This document shows positions 17,969 to 28,000 of a DNA stretch of 64,000 nucleotides, in pieces (the stretch's first letter is position 1; every line of letters starts with the position of its first letter). The translations under genes were made by a program, and so were the position numbers. Under the pieces are notes generated by a model. The model saw only the letters and a program-made list of their open reading frames with translations, was not told the origin of the DNA and ran no database searches. The stretch is from Streptomyces sp. DG1A-41. Its GTDB lineage: Bacteria; Actinomycetota; Actinomycetes; Streptomycetales; Streptomycetaceae. The stretch spans positions 6,533,001 to 6,597,000 of the forward strand of contig NZ_CP146350.1 of NCBI RefSeq assembly GCF_037055355.1, written 5' to 3'.

Positions 17969-18496
17969 TCAGGAGGCGATCCCCTCGGGGATCGCCTTCT
18001 TCACGGCCGAGGCCAGATCGATCAGGACACCGGAGCTGTCCACCCCTTCCGGCACCCCCACCTCGACATACGCCTCCCGGTTGGCGGTGGTGAACCGGTA
18101 CCCTCCGTCGTCCTGCTTCTCCATCAGCCAGTCGACCCCGTTCACACCTCCGGCGACCGCATCCGGATCATGCCCGTCGGCCACCTTCGGATCGACCATC
18201 TTCGGCGGCTGCGGCACTCCGCAGCGAAGTATGATCGCCGGGCTGCCCCAGCCCGCCGTCAGCGCCGACGCGGGCTCGGGATCCTCGCGACGCTCTCCGT
18301 CCACCTTCGCGGGCAGTACCTTGTCCAGGTTCCGGCACAGCACCGCGACCTTCGCGCCCGGACTGGGAACCGCCGCCGACGCGCTGTCGTCTGCTGAGGA
18401 GCAGCCCGCGGCAGTGATCAACAGCGCGAGAGCGGGCAGGCGGAGGACAACGCGGAACACAGAAGGGTGCCGGTGACGGAAAGAGTTCACCGGCAC
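17969..18496 (-). CDS. DUF3515 lipoprotein
   Basis: 175-residue putative lipoprotein. An N-terminal run LPALALLITAAGC ends in a lipobox-like TAAGCSS with Cys near residue 32. The mature part has paired Cys (VLCRNLDKVLP, IILRCGVPQPP) typical of the DUF3515 family found across actinomycetes. Function unknown, exported. It is convergent with ddlA, which ends 28 bases away. Confidence 0.85.
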   Translation of the reverse strand: MPVNSFRHRHPSVFRVVLRLPALALLITAAGCSSADDSASAAVPSPGAKVAVLCRNLDKVLPAKVDGERREDPEPASALTAGWGSPAIILRCGVPQPPKMVDPKVADGHDPDAVAGGVNGVDWLMEKQDDGGYRFTTANREAYVEVGVPEGVDSSGVLIDLASAVKKAIPEGIAS

Positions 18497-18510
18497 AGGG
18501 TAGACGGGGG

Positions 18511-18744
18511 CTACAGATGCACGACCGGGCAGGTCAGGGTGCGGGTGATGCCGTCCACTTGCTGGACCTTGGCGACCACCATGCGTCCGAGGTCGTCGAC
18601 GGTGTCGGCCTGGGCCCGCACGATCACGTCGTACGGTCCTGTGACGTCCTCGGCCTGGATGACCCCAGGGATCTTGCTGATCGTCTCGGCGACGGTCGAC
18701 GCCTTGCCGACCTCCGTCTGGATCAGGATGTACGCCTGTACCAC
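18511..18744 (-). CDS. Lrp/AsnC ligand-binding (RAM) domain protein
   Basis: 77 residues: VVQAYILIQTEVGKAS...ITRTLTCPVVHL. This is a stand-alone RAM domain (beta-alpha-beta, GPYDVIVRAQ) of Lrp/AsnC regulators without a DNA-binding helix-turn-helix, so it is likely a small-molecule sensor or a partner of full-length Lrp proteins. GTG 18744 with a GGAGG nearby is chosen over longer Pro/Cys-rich extensions. It is followed 14 bases later by the start of the DUF3515 gene on the same strand and is probably co-transcribed with it. Confidence 0.9.
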   Translation of the reverse strand: MVQAYILIQTEVGKASTVAETISKIPGVIQAEDVTGPYDVIVRAQADTVDDLGRMVVAKVQQVDGITRTLTCPVVHL

Positions 18745-18950
18745 GGAACCTCCAGGGCGGCCACGAGGATCATGTGGGGAAAAGGAACGCCACGGTATCG
18801 CGTCGCCGCTCGCCGCGGGGAGACCTGCGGGGACCGGGTCTTGCGCGCCGGGGTGCAGGTCCGGCAGAACTTGACGGTCACTTCGACCGTAGCGAGGACC
18901 GACAGGCCTCGCGACCGGGCACGGACAGGGACAGAAGGGGAGAAAGGGCA

Positions 18951-19916
18951 ATGAAGGGCACTGTTGGTGAGCTCGGTGAGTTCGGGCTCATCAGGGAGCT
19001 CACCTCCCGTCTGACCACCACCCCGGCGGTCCGGGTCGGCCCCGGCGACGACGCCGCCGTGGTGGCCGCGCCCGACCGGAGGGTCGTGGCCAGTACGGAC
19101 ATCCTGGTGGAGGGCCGGCACTTCCGCAGGGACTGGTCGACGGCCTACGACGTGGGCCGCAAGGCGGCGGCGCAGAACCTCGCCGACATCGCCGCCATGG
19201 GCGCCGTTCCCACCGCGCTGCTGCTGGGGCTGGTCGTCCCTGCCGAGCTGCCGGTGACGTGGCCGAGCGAGCTGATGGACGGCCTGCGCGACGAGTGCCA
19301 GGTGGCCGGCGCCGCCGTGGTCGGCGGTGACGTCGTACGCGGCGATTCGATCGTGGTGTCGATCACCGCGCTCGGCGACCTGCGCAACCAGGAGCCGGTG
19401 ACACGGGCGGGCGCGCAGCCAGGCGACCTCGTCGCGGTGACGGGCTGGCTGGGTTGGTCGGCGGCCGGGTACGCGGTGCTGTCCCGCGGGTTCCGTTCGC
19501 CGCGCGCGTTCGTGGAGGCCCACCGGCGGCCCGAGCCGCCGTACCACGCGGGTCCGGCCGCCGCCGGGCTCGGGGCGACCGCGATGTGCGACGTGAGCGA
19601 CGGGCTGATCGCCGACCTGGGGCACATCGCCGAGGCCAGCAAGGTGCGGATCGACATCCGCTCCGGGGCCATCGACGTCCCCTCTCAGATGAACGACATC
19701 GGGCAGGCCGTCGGCGTCGACCCGATGCAGTGGGTGCTGACCGGGGGAGAGGACCACGCGATCGTGGCGACCTTCCCGCCGGACGTGAAGCTGCCCGCCC
19801 GCTGGAAGGTCATCGGCGAGGTCCTCAACCCCTCCGCGCTGCCCCAGGTCACGGTCGACGGGGCGCCGTGGACCAGCAAGGGTGGCTGGGATCACTTCGG
19901 GGACATGGAGTCATGA
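18951..19916 (+). CDS. thiL: Thiamine-monophosphate kinase
   Basis: Phosphorylates thiamine monophosphate to the active cofactor thiamine pyrophosphate. 321 residues. The N-terminal GPGDDAAVV and metal-binding [11 protein letters not shown], then [13 protein letters not shown] and [13 protein letters not shown], are the ThiL/PurM-family signatures. Starts at ATG 18951 behind AGAAAGGG. Overlaps thiD by 4 bases. Confidence 0.95.
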   Translation: MKGTVGELGEFGLIRELTSRLTTTPAVRVGPGDDAAVVAAPDRRVVASTDILVEGRHFRRDWSTAYDVGRKAAAQNLADIAAMGAVPTALLLGLVVPAELPVTWPSELMDGLRDECQVAGAAVVGGDVVRGDSIVVSITALGDLRNQEPVTRAGAQPGDLVAVTGWLGWSAAGYAVLSRGFRSPRAFVEAHRRPEPPYHAGPAAAGLGATAMCDVSDGLIADLGHIAEASKVRIDIRSGAIDVPSQMNDIGQAVGVDPMQWVLTGGEDHAIVATFPPDVKLPARWKVIGEVLNPSALPQVTVDGAPWTSKGGWDHFGDMES

Positions 19917-20704
19917 TTCCCAAGGTCCTCACGGTGGCGGGCTCCGACTCGGGCGGCGGCGCCGGCATCCAGGCCGACCTGAAGACGATGCTCGCGCTCG
20001 GCGTGCACGGCATGAGCGTCCTCACGGCGGTGACCGCCCAGAACTCCCTCGGCGTGCAGGGGGCTTGGGAGCTGCCGGTGGAGGCGGTGCGGGCCCAGTA
20101 CCGCAGTGTCGTCGACGACATCGGCGTCCAGGCGGTCAAGACCGGGATGCTGGCCTCCGCCGAACTCGTTGAGGCCGTCGCCGAGTTGGTCGCGGGCACG
20201 GACGCCCCGGCGGTGGTCGACCCGGTGGGCGTCTCCAAGCACGGCGACCCCCTGCTCGCCGCCTCGGCGCTGGACTCCGTCCGTACGAAGCTGCTGCCGG
20301 TGGCCACGGTCGCCACCCCGAACCTCGACGAGGTGGCGCAGCTGACGGGCGTGCGCGTCGAGTCGGAGGAGCAGCTGCGACGGGCCGCGGCGGCCGTGCT
20401 CGGGTACGGGCCGCGGTGGGTGCTGATCAAGGGCGGCCACCTGTCCGGGGACGCCGTGGACCTGCTCACGGACGGCTCCGAGGAGCACTGGCTGCGGGCG
20501 CCGCGCCACGACAACCGGCACACCCACGGCACGGGCTGCACCCTCGCCTCCGCGATCGCGTCACAGCTGGCCAAGGGACACTCGGTGCCGGAGGCGGTGG
20601 CGGCGGCCAAGGAGTACGTCACCGGGGCGATCGCGGCCGGGTTCGCGCTCGGCGGCGGGATCGGGCCGGTGGATCATGGCTGGCGGTTCCGGGCCGGTTC
20701 CTGA
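19913..20704 (+). CDS. thiD: Hydroxymethylpyrimidine (phosphate) kinase
   Basis: Phosphorylates HMP and HMP-phosphate in thiamine biosynthesis. 263 residues, ribokinase fold: [18 protein letters not shown] at the N-terminus, [10 protein letters not shown], and [14 protein letters not shown] with the catalytic GTGC. ATGA overlap with thiL makes a thiL-thiD operon. A hairpin terminator lies 76 bases after the stop. Confidence 0.95.
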   Translation: MIPKVLTVAGSDSGGGAGIQADLKTMLALGVHGMSVLTAVTAQNSLGVQGAWELPVEAVRAQYRSVVDDIGVQAVKTGMLASAELVEAVAELVAGTDAPAVVDPVGVSKHGDPLLAASALDSVRTKLLPVATVATPNLDEVAQLTGVRVESEEQLRRAAAAVLGYGPRWVLIKGGHLSGDAVDLLTDGSEEHWLRAPRHDNRHTHGTGCTLASAIASQLAKGHSVPEAVAAAKEYVTGAIAAGFALGGGIGPVDHGWRFRAGS

Positions 20705-20780
20705 GCGTCCGCGTTCGTTCCTGAGCATTCGGGCCCGTTCCCGGGTATCCGGTCACGGCAGAGGCATCCGGACACGGCAA

Positions 20781-20811
20781 AGAGCCGGTCCACCTGAGGT
20801 GGACCGGCTCT
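20781..20811. terminator. Bidirectional terminator between thiD and rpmB
   Basis: AGAGCCGGTCCACC and GGTGGACCGGCTCT form perfect 14-base arms with a TGA loop between convergent genes. Confidence 0.9.
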
Positions 20812-20849
20812 GTAAAGCGAACCAGCAGTGGCCGCGCGCTAGCTGAGCG

Positions 20850-21035
20850 TCAGCGCGAGACCTTGCCGGCCTTGATGCACGAGGTGCAAGCGTTCACGCG
20901 CTTCGGCGTCCCGCCCACCACGGTACGCACACGCTGGATGTTCGGGTTCCAGCGGCGGGACGTACGGCGGTGCGAGTGCGAGATGTTGTTGCCGAAGCCC
21001 GGCCCCTTGCCGCAGACGTCGCAGTTGGCAGCCAC
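20850..21035 (-). CDS. rpmB: 50S ribosomal protein L28
   Basis: 61-residue L28. It keeps the two CxxC pairs, CDVC near the N-terminus and CTSC near the C-terminus, so this is the zinc-ribbon (C+) form rather than a zinc-free paralogue. [10 protein letters not shown] is the conserved rRNA-contact stretch. Confidence 0.96.
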   Translation of the reverse strand: MAANCDVCGKGPGFGNNISHSHRRTSRRWNPNIQRVRTVVGGTPKRVNACTSCIKAGKVSR

Positions 21036-21302
21036 GGGTCACTCCAAAGACTTCAGATGCACTTACGGTTAATCCCGGCATGCCGGGATCGAGATCCTGT
21101 GGCTCCAGGAGCCGGCGAGATCTGAGTGGCGCTGCCAGGGGGAAAGCCCGATCAGGATCGGGCAACCGGAGCAGCATACAACGGCTGCACCCGTACAACG
21201 AAACTAGCACGGCAGCTCAGGGGCCCGTCCCCGGCCCACTTCCGGTGGACACCGCCCCGGGGTCTACGCTGCGTGCCACGTCCAGCAGCTCAGGGAGGCG
21301 CG

Positions 21303-23072
21303 GTGGCGCAGGTGCCGCAGACATTCTTCGATGCTCTCGCGGTGCGCACCTGGTGCGGTCTCGCACTCGAGACGCTGGGGCGGTCGCGTGAGGAGATCGA
21401 CGCGATCAACGTCTACCCCGTGGCGGACGGGGACACCGGCACGAATCTGTATCTGACCGTGGAGTCCGCCGTCGCGGCGGTCGAGGCCGTGTTCGCGGGG
21501 CATGCGGCGAGGTCCGGCCCCGAGGGACCGACGCTGGCCGACGCCGCCCGGGCGATGGCGCACGGAGCGCTCATCGGTGCCCGTGGGAACTCCGGGACGA
21601 TCCTCGCCCAGCTGCTGCGCGGCATGTCCCAGGTGCTGGCTGACGCCGGGACCCCGCACGCCGACGGCCAGGGCCTGCGGCTGGCCCTGCGGCACGCGGC
21701 CGACTCCGCCCGGCAGGCCGTGGCCCACCCCGTCGAGGGCACGGTCCTCACGGTCGCCTCGGCCGCTGCCGACGCCGCCTGCGGGGCCGAGGGCGACTGC
21801 GGGGCGGTGGCCCGGTCGGCCTATGAGGGAGCGCGCGCGGCTCTGGCCGCGACCCCGGGACAGCTGCCCGTCCTGGACCGCGCCGGGGTGGTCGACGCCG
21901 GCGGGCGGGGGCTGGTGGCCGTGCTCGGGGCGCTGGTGGAGACGTTCACGGGGGAGAGGTCGCGGGATGCGGCGGTGACGGCGGGTGCGCTGCGGGCGGG
22001 CGCGGGGGAGGGGCCCGGGGACGCGGGGCCGGCCGAGGACGCGCAGGACTGGTACGCGTACCCGCGGGGCCCGCACGCGCGCGTGGAGGCCGCCGAAGGG
22101 CTCGCCCCGGGCGGGGAGCGTGCCGACGGTGCCGCCCTGGCCGACCAGGACGGCCCCGCCTTCGAGGTGATCTACCTCCTGGAGGCCGAGGACGCGGCCG
22201 TGGCCCGGTTGCGGGAGCGGCTCGACGCACTCGGGGACTCGCTCGTCGTGGTCGGCGGCGACGGGCTGTGGAACGTCCATGTCCATGTCGACGACGCGGG
22301 CGCCGCCGTCGAGGCCGGTATCGAGGCCGGGCGGCCCTACCGGATCCGCATCACGCACTTCGGCGCCGGCGACGTGCACACCACCGGTGCCGAGCGGCCT
22401 CGCGAGCGCGCCCAGCGTGCCGTCGTGGCCGTGGTGCCCGGCGAGGGCCTGGCCGGTCTGTACACCGAGGCCGGCGCGACCACCGTGCTCGCACGCCCCG
22501 GGGAGCCGCCCGCGAGCGGTGAGCTCGTGCAGGCCGTACGGCGGGCCCACGCGCGCGAGGTCGTGCTGCTGCCCAACGACGCCGAGCTGCGCCACACCGC
22601 CGCCGCGGCGGCCGAGCAGGCTCGTACCGAGGGCATCCGCGTGGCCCTCATCCCGACCCGCTCGGCGGTCCAGGGCATCGCGGCGCTGGCCGTGCACGAG
22701 CCGGAGCGCCGCTTCGACGAGGACGTGGTGTCGATGACCTCGGCGGCCGGCGCGACCCGCTACGCCGAGGTCACCATCGCCGAACGCCAGGCCTGGACGA
22801 TGGCCGGCATCTGCCAGGCCGGCGACGTCCTCGGCCTGATCGACGGCGACGTGGCCGTGATCGGCTCGGACGTCACGGCCACCGCCGAGACCGTCCTGGA
22901 CCGCATGCTCGCGGCCGGGGGCGAGATGGTCACCCTGGTGCTCGGCGACGAGGCTCCCGACACCATCGCCGAGCACCTGGAGGGCCGGGTCCGCGAGGGG
23001 TACCTCGCCGTCGACACGGTCGTGTACCGGGGCGGGCGGCAGGGGGCCGTGCTGCTCATCGGCGTGGAGTAG
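21303..23072 (+). CDS. DAK2-domain (YloV/FakA-like) protein
   Basis: 589 residues. Residues about 10-200 form a DhaL-type ATP-binding domain: the Mg-ADP motif is DGDTGTNL (about 42-49), followed by ARGNSGTILAQLLRG (about 92-106). The C-terminal half (from about 330) resembles the FakA/YloV kinase partner-binding region, ending in QGAVLLIGVE. In Gram-positives this architecture is a fatty-acid kinase subunit that works with a DegV-type fatty-acid-binding protein, or is found beside recG with an unknown role. The middle 40 residues (GERSRDAAVTAG...GPGDAGPAED) are low-complexity. Start GTG 21303 is used. Confidence 0.88.
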   Translation: MAQVPQTFFDALAVRTWCGLALETLGRSREEIDAINVYPVADGDTGTNLYLTVESAVAAVEAVFAGHAARSGPEGPTLADAARAMAHGALIGARGNSGTILAQLLRGMSQVLADAGTPHADGQGLRLALRHAADSARQAVAHPVEGTVLTVASAAADAACGAEGDCGAVARSAYEGARAALAATPGQLPVLDRAGVVDAGGRGLVAVLGALVETFTGERSRDAAVTAGALRAGAGEGPGDAGPAEDAQDWYAYPRGPHARVEAAEGLAPGGERADGAALADQDGPAFEVIYLLEAEDAAVARLRERLDALGDSLVVVGGDGLWNVHVHVDDAGAAVEAGIEAGRPYRIRITHFGAGDVHTTGAERPRERAQRAVVAVVPGEGLAGLYTEAGATTVLARPGEPPASGELVQAVRRAHAREVVLLPNDAELRHTAAAAAEQARTEGIRVALIPTRSAVQGIAALAVHEPERRFDEDVVSMTSAAGATRYAEVTIAERQAWTMAGICQAGDVLGLIDGDVAVIGSDVTATAETVLDRMLAAGGEMVTLVLGDEAPDTIAEHLEGRVREGYLAVDTVVYRGGRQGAVLLIGVE

Positions 23073-23082
23073 GACGAGTCGT

Positions 23083-24901
23083 TCAGTCCGGCTGCTCGGC
23101 CACGAGGCGGAGCAGCTGCTCCGCATCGGCCCGCCGGGCCCGCACCGCCTCGCCGTCGCCGTCCTCGCCGTCGGCCTCCGACCCGTCGTGTCCGTCGTAC
23201 GCCGCCAGCACCGCACGCGCGCGCCGCCGCGTCGGCCGGGCGGCCCAGGTCGGCCTCCAGCCATCCCGCGGCGAGCTCGGCGCCGAGACGGCTGTGCAGG
23301 GCGGCCTCCCCGAGGGAGGCGAACACCTCGGCCGACCGCAGTACTCGGGACAGGGCCTCCTCGAACGCGGCCCCGCGCCGAGGCGTCGTCGCCGCCGTCG
23401 GAGACGGACCTGGCCAGCAGGTCGCCGAACTGCCGGTGGGTCTGGCCGAGTTCGGCGACGAGCTGCTGCCGGGACTCCGCGTCGGGCGCCGTGCCCAGCG
23501 CCGCCTCGCACTCCCGGACCGCCTCCGCCATCAGGACGCGTGCCTCCTCGACTCCGTCCTGCGCGCGCAACGCCAGCCAGGCGCGTGCGCGCAGGGAGCG
23601 GATCAGCCCGTGGGCGTTGCCGAGTTCGCGCCACAGGTCGCCCGCGCGCGCGTAGGCCCGGTCCGCCTCGTCGGCCAGTCCGGCCTGGCCGAGAGACTCC
23701 CCGGCCAGGTGGGCGAGGGTCGCGTGGTCGTGCTGCTCGGGCCAGTGCCGGGCTATCTCGGCGGCCTGGAGACGCCGTTCGGCGGCAGCGCGGTGCTCGC
23801 CGAGTCCGCTCAGGCAGTCGCCGAGCCACCACTGCGTCTGCACGATCGCCCCGTCGCCGTGCGTCTCGGCGGTCAGGTCGGGCAGCGCCGACTCCAGGAA
23901 ACCTCCGCGGCCTCGGCCCACCGTCCCCGCCGCAGCAGGAACCCGCCGAGTTGCTGCCGGGCCCAGGCGCCCAGCGTCGCGCCCTCGACCCTCTCATCGG
24001 CCCAGTGCGCGGCCTCCAAGGCGTGCTGGGCGGCTTCCACGGCGTCGCCCCGGCCGCCGACCAACTCGGCGAGCTGGAGGTGCAGCTGGGCCCGTCCGGT
24101 CGCCTCCAGTCGGGCCCCGCCGTGCTCCAGGGCCGCCCGCAGCGCCCGTTCCGCTTCCGCCATGTCGCCGAGGTGGTGGGCCAGGGAGGCCAGCCGGGCG
24201 ACGCGGCGGGCGGCCGGGCTCGGATACGACCGGTCCCAGGGCGCCGGGAGGTCGGTGACCGCCTCGTCGTCCACCCGGACGTCGTACGGCAGCAGCGACC
24301 CGAAGTCACGGGCCAGCGCCTCGACCCGCTCGGGCGCGAGCCACTCAGCGGCCCCCGCCCGGGCCACCAGGTGCACGGTGGTCCCCGGTTCGGGCCGCTC
24401 GGCGTCCGGCAGCGTCCGCACGGTGTACGAACCGTCGTCGGACGCCGTCCACTCCACCGGCGGCGCCCCGGGCGTACGGGCGCTGCGGCTGACCACCCGG
24501 ATCCGCTCGGCGACGACGAAACAGGCCAGCAGGCCGATGCCGAACTGCCCGAGGCAGTCGGACCTAGGCCTCCTGAAGGCCCTCGGCGCGCTTGGAACTG
24601 CGCCCGATCGTGGCGAGCAGATCGTGCACGTCCGCCTCGGTGAGCCCGACACCGGTGTCCTCGACGCGCAGGGCGCCGCCCTCCGCGGACAGCCGCACCC
24701 GGGTGGGAGCGTCGGGTTCCGTCGCCCGTCTGGCGGTGATGGCGTCCACGGCGTTCTGGAGCAGCTCCCGCAGATACACCTTGGGGCTGGAGTAGAGGTG
24801 GTGGGAGAGCAAGTCCACCAGGCCGCGCAGGTCGACCTGGAACGTATGAGGTGACCGGGCGAATGGGGTGCCTGGGATGCCTGTGAGGTCTGGGAGTCCA
24901 T
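23083..24901 (-). pseudogene. Broken Hsp90-family ATPase with TPR-like C-terminus
   Basis: A single minus-strand gene is readable only by switching frames about five times. Order: MDSQTSQASQAPH (start near 24901); Hsp90-type N-terminal ATPase in a second frame (LRELLQNAVDAITARR, VEDTGVGLTEADVHDLLAT, 24850-24570) ending at a TAG after EGLQEA; then LGQFGIGLLACFVVAERIRV back in the first frame to about 23905; then LESALPDLTAETHGDGAI in the second frame to about 23385; then LSRVLRSAEVFASLGEAAL to about 23225; and finally ARAVLAAYDGHDGSEADG to the stop at 23083. Several breaks look like single-base losses (23385, 23905), while the one near 24575 adds a base and creates a TAG. The C-terminal half is a TPR-like helical repeat. 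No intact product can be made. Confidence 0.82.
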
Positions 24902-25089
24902 CTTCACGGCGCCGGTGGGGGACTCGCGACGGCGCGGGGTCGGGCGGTCCCGCTGAGGAGGTGACCGCGAAGGAGGCCGGGAGCGCGTCATCCTAAAGGC
25001 CCGGACCAGCCACCTGACCAGGGGTTTCCGGGACGTATACGGCGACCTTCGCCGCGGCCTCTACGGCATTGTCAGTGGTGTGGTGTGCA

Positions 25090-28000
25090 ATGGATCTCGT
25101 GCCCGCACTTCACGAACCGCTGCGACAACCACTGAAGTCGGTGCTCGGCCCCGCCACCGCGAAGGTGATGGCCGAGCACCTCGGCCTGCTCACCGTCGGC
25201 GACCTCCTCCACCACTACCCGCGCAGATACGAGGAGCGCGGCCAGCTCACGCACCTCGCCGACCTCCCCATGGACGAGCACGTCACGGTGGTCGCCCAGG
25301 TCGCCGACGCACGCCTGCACACCTTCGCCTCCGCCCGGGCCCCGCGCGGCAAGGGCCAGCGCCTGGAGGTCACGATCACGGACGGCAGCGGCCGCCTCCA
25401 ACTGGTCTTCTTCGGCAACGGCGTTCACAAGCCCCACAAGGAGCTCCTGCCGGGCACGCGCGCGATGTTCGCGGGCAAGGTCTCCGTCTTCAACCGCCGC
25501 CTCCAACTCGCCCACCCCGCCTACGAGTTGCTGCGAGGCGACTCCGAAGACCCCGTCGAGTCCGTCGAGACGTGGGCGGGCGCCCTGATTCCGATCTACC
25601 CGGCCACGGCCAAGCTGGAGTCCTGGAAGATCGGCAAGGCGATCCAGACGGTCCTGCCCACCGCCCAGGAGGCCGTCGACCCGCTGCCGGACTCCCTGCG
25701 CGAGGGCCGCGGCCTGGTCCCCCTCCCCGAGGCCCTCCTGAAGATCCACCGCCCGCACACCAAAGCGGACATCGAGGACGCCCGCGCCCGCCTCAAGTGG
25801 GACGAGGCCTTCGTCCTCCAGGTCGCCCTGGCCCGCCGCCGGCACGCGGACGCCCAGCTCCCGGCGGTCCCCCGCCAACCCGGCACCGACGGCCTCCTCG
25901 CGGCCTTCGACGCCCGCCTCCCGTTCACCCTCACCGAGGGCCAGCAGCGGGTCTCCAGGGAGATCTTCGACGACCTCGCGACCGAGCATCCGATGCACCG
26001 GCTGTTGCAGGGGGAGGTCGGATCGGGCAAGGCCCAGCCTCTCGACTCGCTGGTGCTCACACCCACGGGCTTCCGCCCCATGGGGGATGTGCGGGTGGGC
26101 GACGAGGTGGTGGTGCCGGACGGGGACATCGCGCTGATCGATGGCGTCTTTCCTCAGGGAGAGCGCGATGTGTGGCGCTTGGTCCTGTCCGACGGGAGTT
26201 CCGTCGAGTGCGACGACGAGCATCTCTGGATCGTCGGCACGAGGGGTGGTTGGCACCGTGGCCAGGCTCCCAAGGTCATGACGACCCGGGAGATCCGTCT
26301 CGACACGTTCAAGGCCAACGGGTCGTCGAAGTGGTACATCCCGTCGGCAAAGCCGGTCGATCTCGGCGGTGACGCCGGGCTGCCCCTCGACCCGTACCTG
26401 ATCGGACTGCTGCTGGGGGACGGTTCGTTCCGGCACGATCTCCGTCTTTCCACCATCGACGGCGAGATCCGTGACGCGGTAGCGGCGGCAGTAGCGCCCG
26501 AATGCCGGCTGGTACCGGTGAAGGGATCGCACTGTGACTACACGATCCAGCTCAAGCAGCGTGCCGGAGGAGTGCGCAACCCGGTGATCCAGGTCCTGCG
26601 CGAGTTGGGCCTCTGGGGAACGACGTCCCACGACAAGTTCGTCCCTCAGGATTTCAAGAACGCTCCGGTCAAGGACCGTCTCGCCGTGTTGCAGGGACTT
26701 CTGGACACGGACGGCACTGTCCAAGCCGACGGCATGAATATCTCCCTCTGCTCGGCTTCGCGCCGGCTCGCGGAGGACGTCGCATGGCTCGTACGTTCTC
26801 TGGGCGGCCGGGCGCGAGTGCTGCCGAAGAAAGCGGCGTACAGCGTGCAGTTGTCCCTGCCGGACGCTTACGCCCCGTTCCGGCTCACCCGCAAGGCAGA
26901 ACGCGTGCGTCCGAGGCCGAAGTACAACACGTTCCGCCGCGGCATCCGGGCGGTCGAGTACGTGGGGCGCAAGCCCGTCCAGTGCATCAGCGTCGCCCAC
27001 CCGAGCCATGCATACGTCACCGACAACTTCACCGTCACCCACAACACCATGGTCGCCCTGCGCGCCATGCTCGCCGTGGTCGACGCCGGCGGTCAGGCCG
27101 CCATGCTCGCGCCCACGGAAGTGCTCGCCCAGCAGCACCACAGGTCGATCGTCGAGATGATGGGCGAGCTGGCCGAGGGCGGCATGCTGGGCGGGGCCGA
27201 GCAGGCCACGAAGGTGGTGCTGCTCACCGGATCCATGGGCGCGGCAGCCCGCCGACAGGCCCTGCTCGACCTCACCACCGGCGAGGCCGGCATCGTCATC
27301 GGCACGCATGCGCTGATCGAGGACAAGGTGCAGTTCCACGACCTGGGCCTGGTCGTGGTCGACGAACAGCACCGCTTCGGCGTGGAGCAGCGCGACGCCC
27401 TGCGCGGCAAGGGCAAACAGCCCCCGCACCTCCTGGTCATGACGGCCACGCCCATCCCGCGCACGGTCGCCATGACGGTCTTCGGCGACCTGGAGACCTC
27501 GGTCCTCGACCAGCTCCCGGCCGGCCGCTCGCCGATCGCCAGCCATGTCGTGCCGGCCGCCGACAAGCCCCACTTCCTGGCCCGCGCGTGGGAGCGGGTC
27601 CGCGAGGAGGTGGGCAACGGCCATCAGGCGTACGTCGTCTGCCCCCGCATCGGCGACGAGGAGGACGACTCCAAGAAGTCCGCCAGGAAGAAGTCTCCGG
27701 AGTCCCCGGAGTCCCCGGAGTCCCCGGAGTCCCCGGAGGACGCCGCCGAGAAGCGCCCGCCGCTCGCCGTCCTCGATGTCGCCGAACAGCTCTCCAAGGG
27801 CCCCCTCCAAGGCCTCCGGGTCGAGGTGCTGCACGGCCGGATGCAGCCCGATGACAAGGACGCGGTCATGCGCCGCTTCGCCGCCGGGGAGACGGACGTC
27901 CTGGTCGCCACGACGGTCATCGAGGTCGGTGTCAACGTCCCCAACGCCACGGTGATGGTGATCATGGACGCCGACCGCTTCGGCGTCTCCCAGCTCCACC

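Noticed and set aside
21264..23921. Long minus-strand frame spanning the Hsp90 remnant and the DAK2 gene
   Set aside because: Only its first part (23921 to about 23385) carries Hsp90/TPR sequence; the rest is antisense to the intact DAK2 gene.
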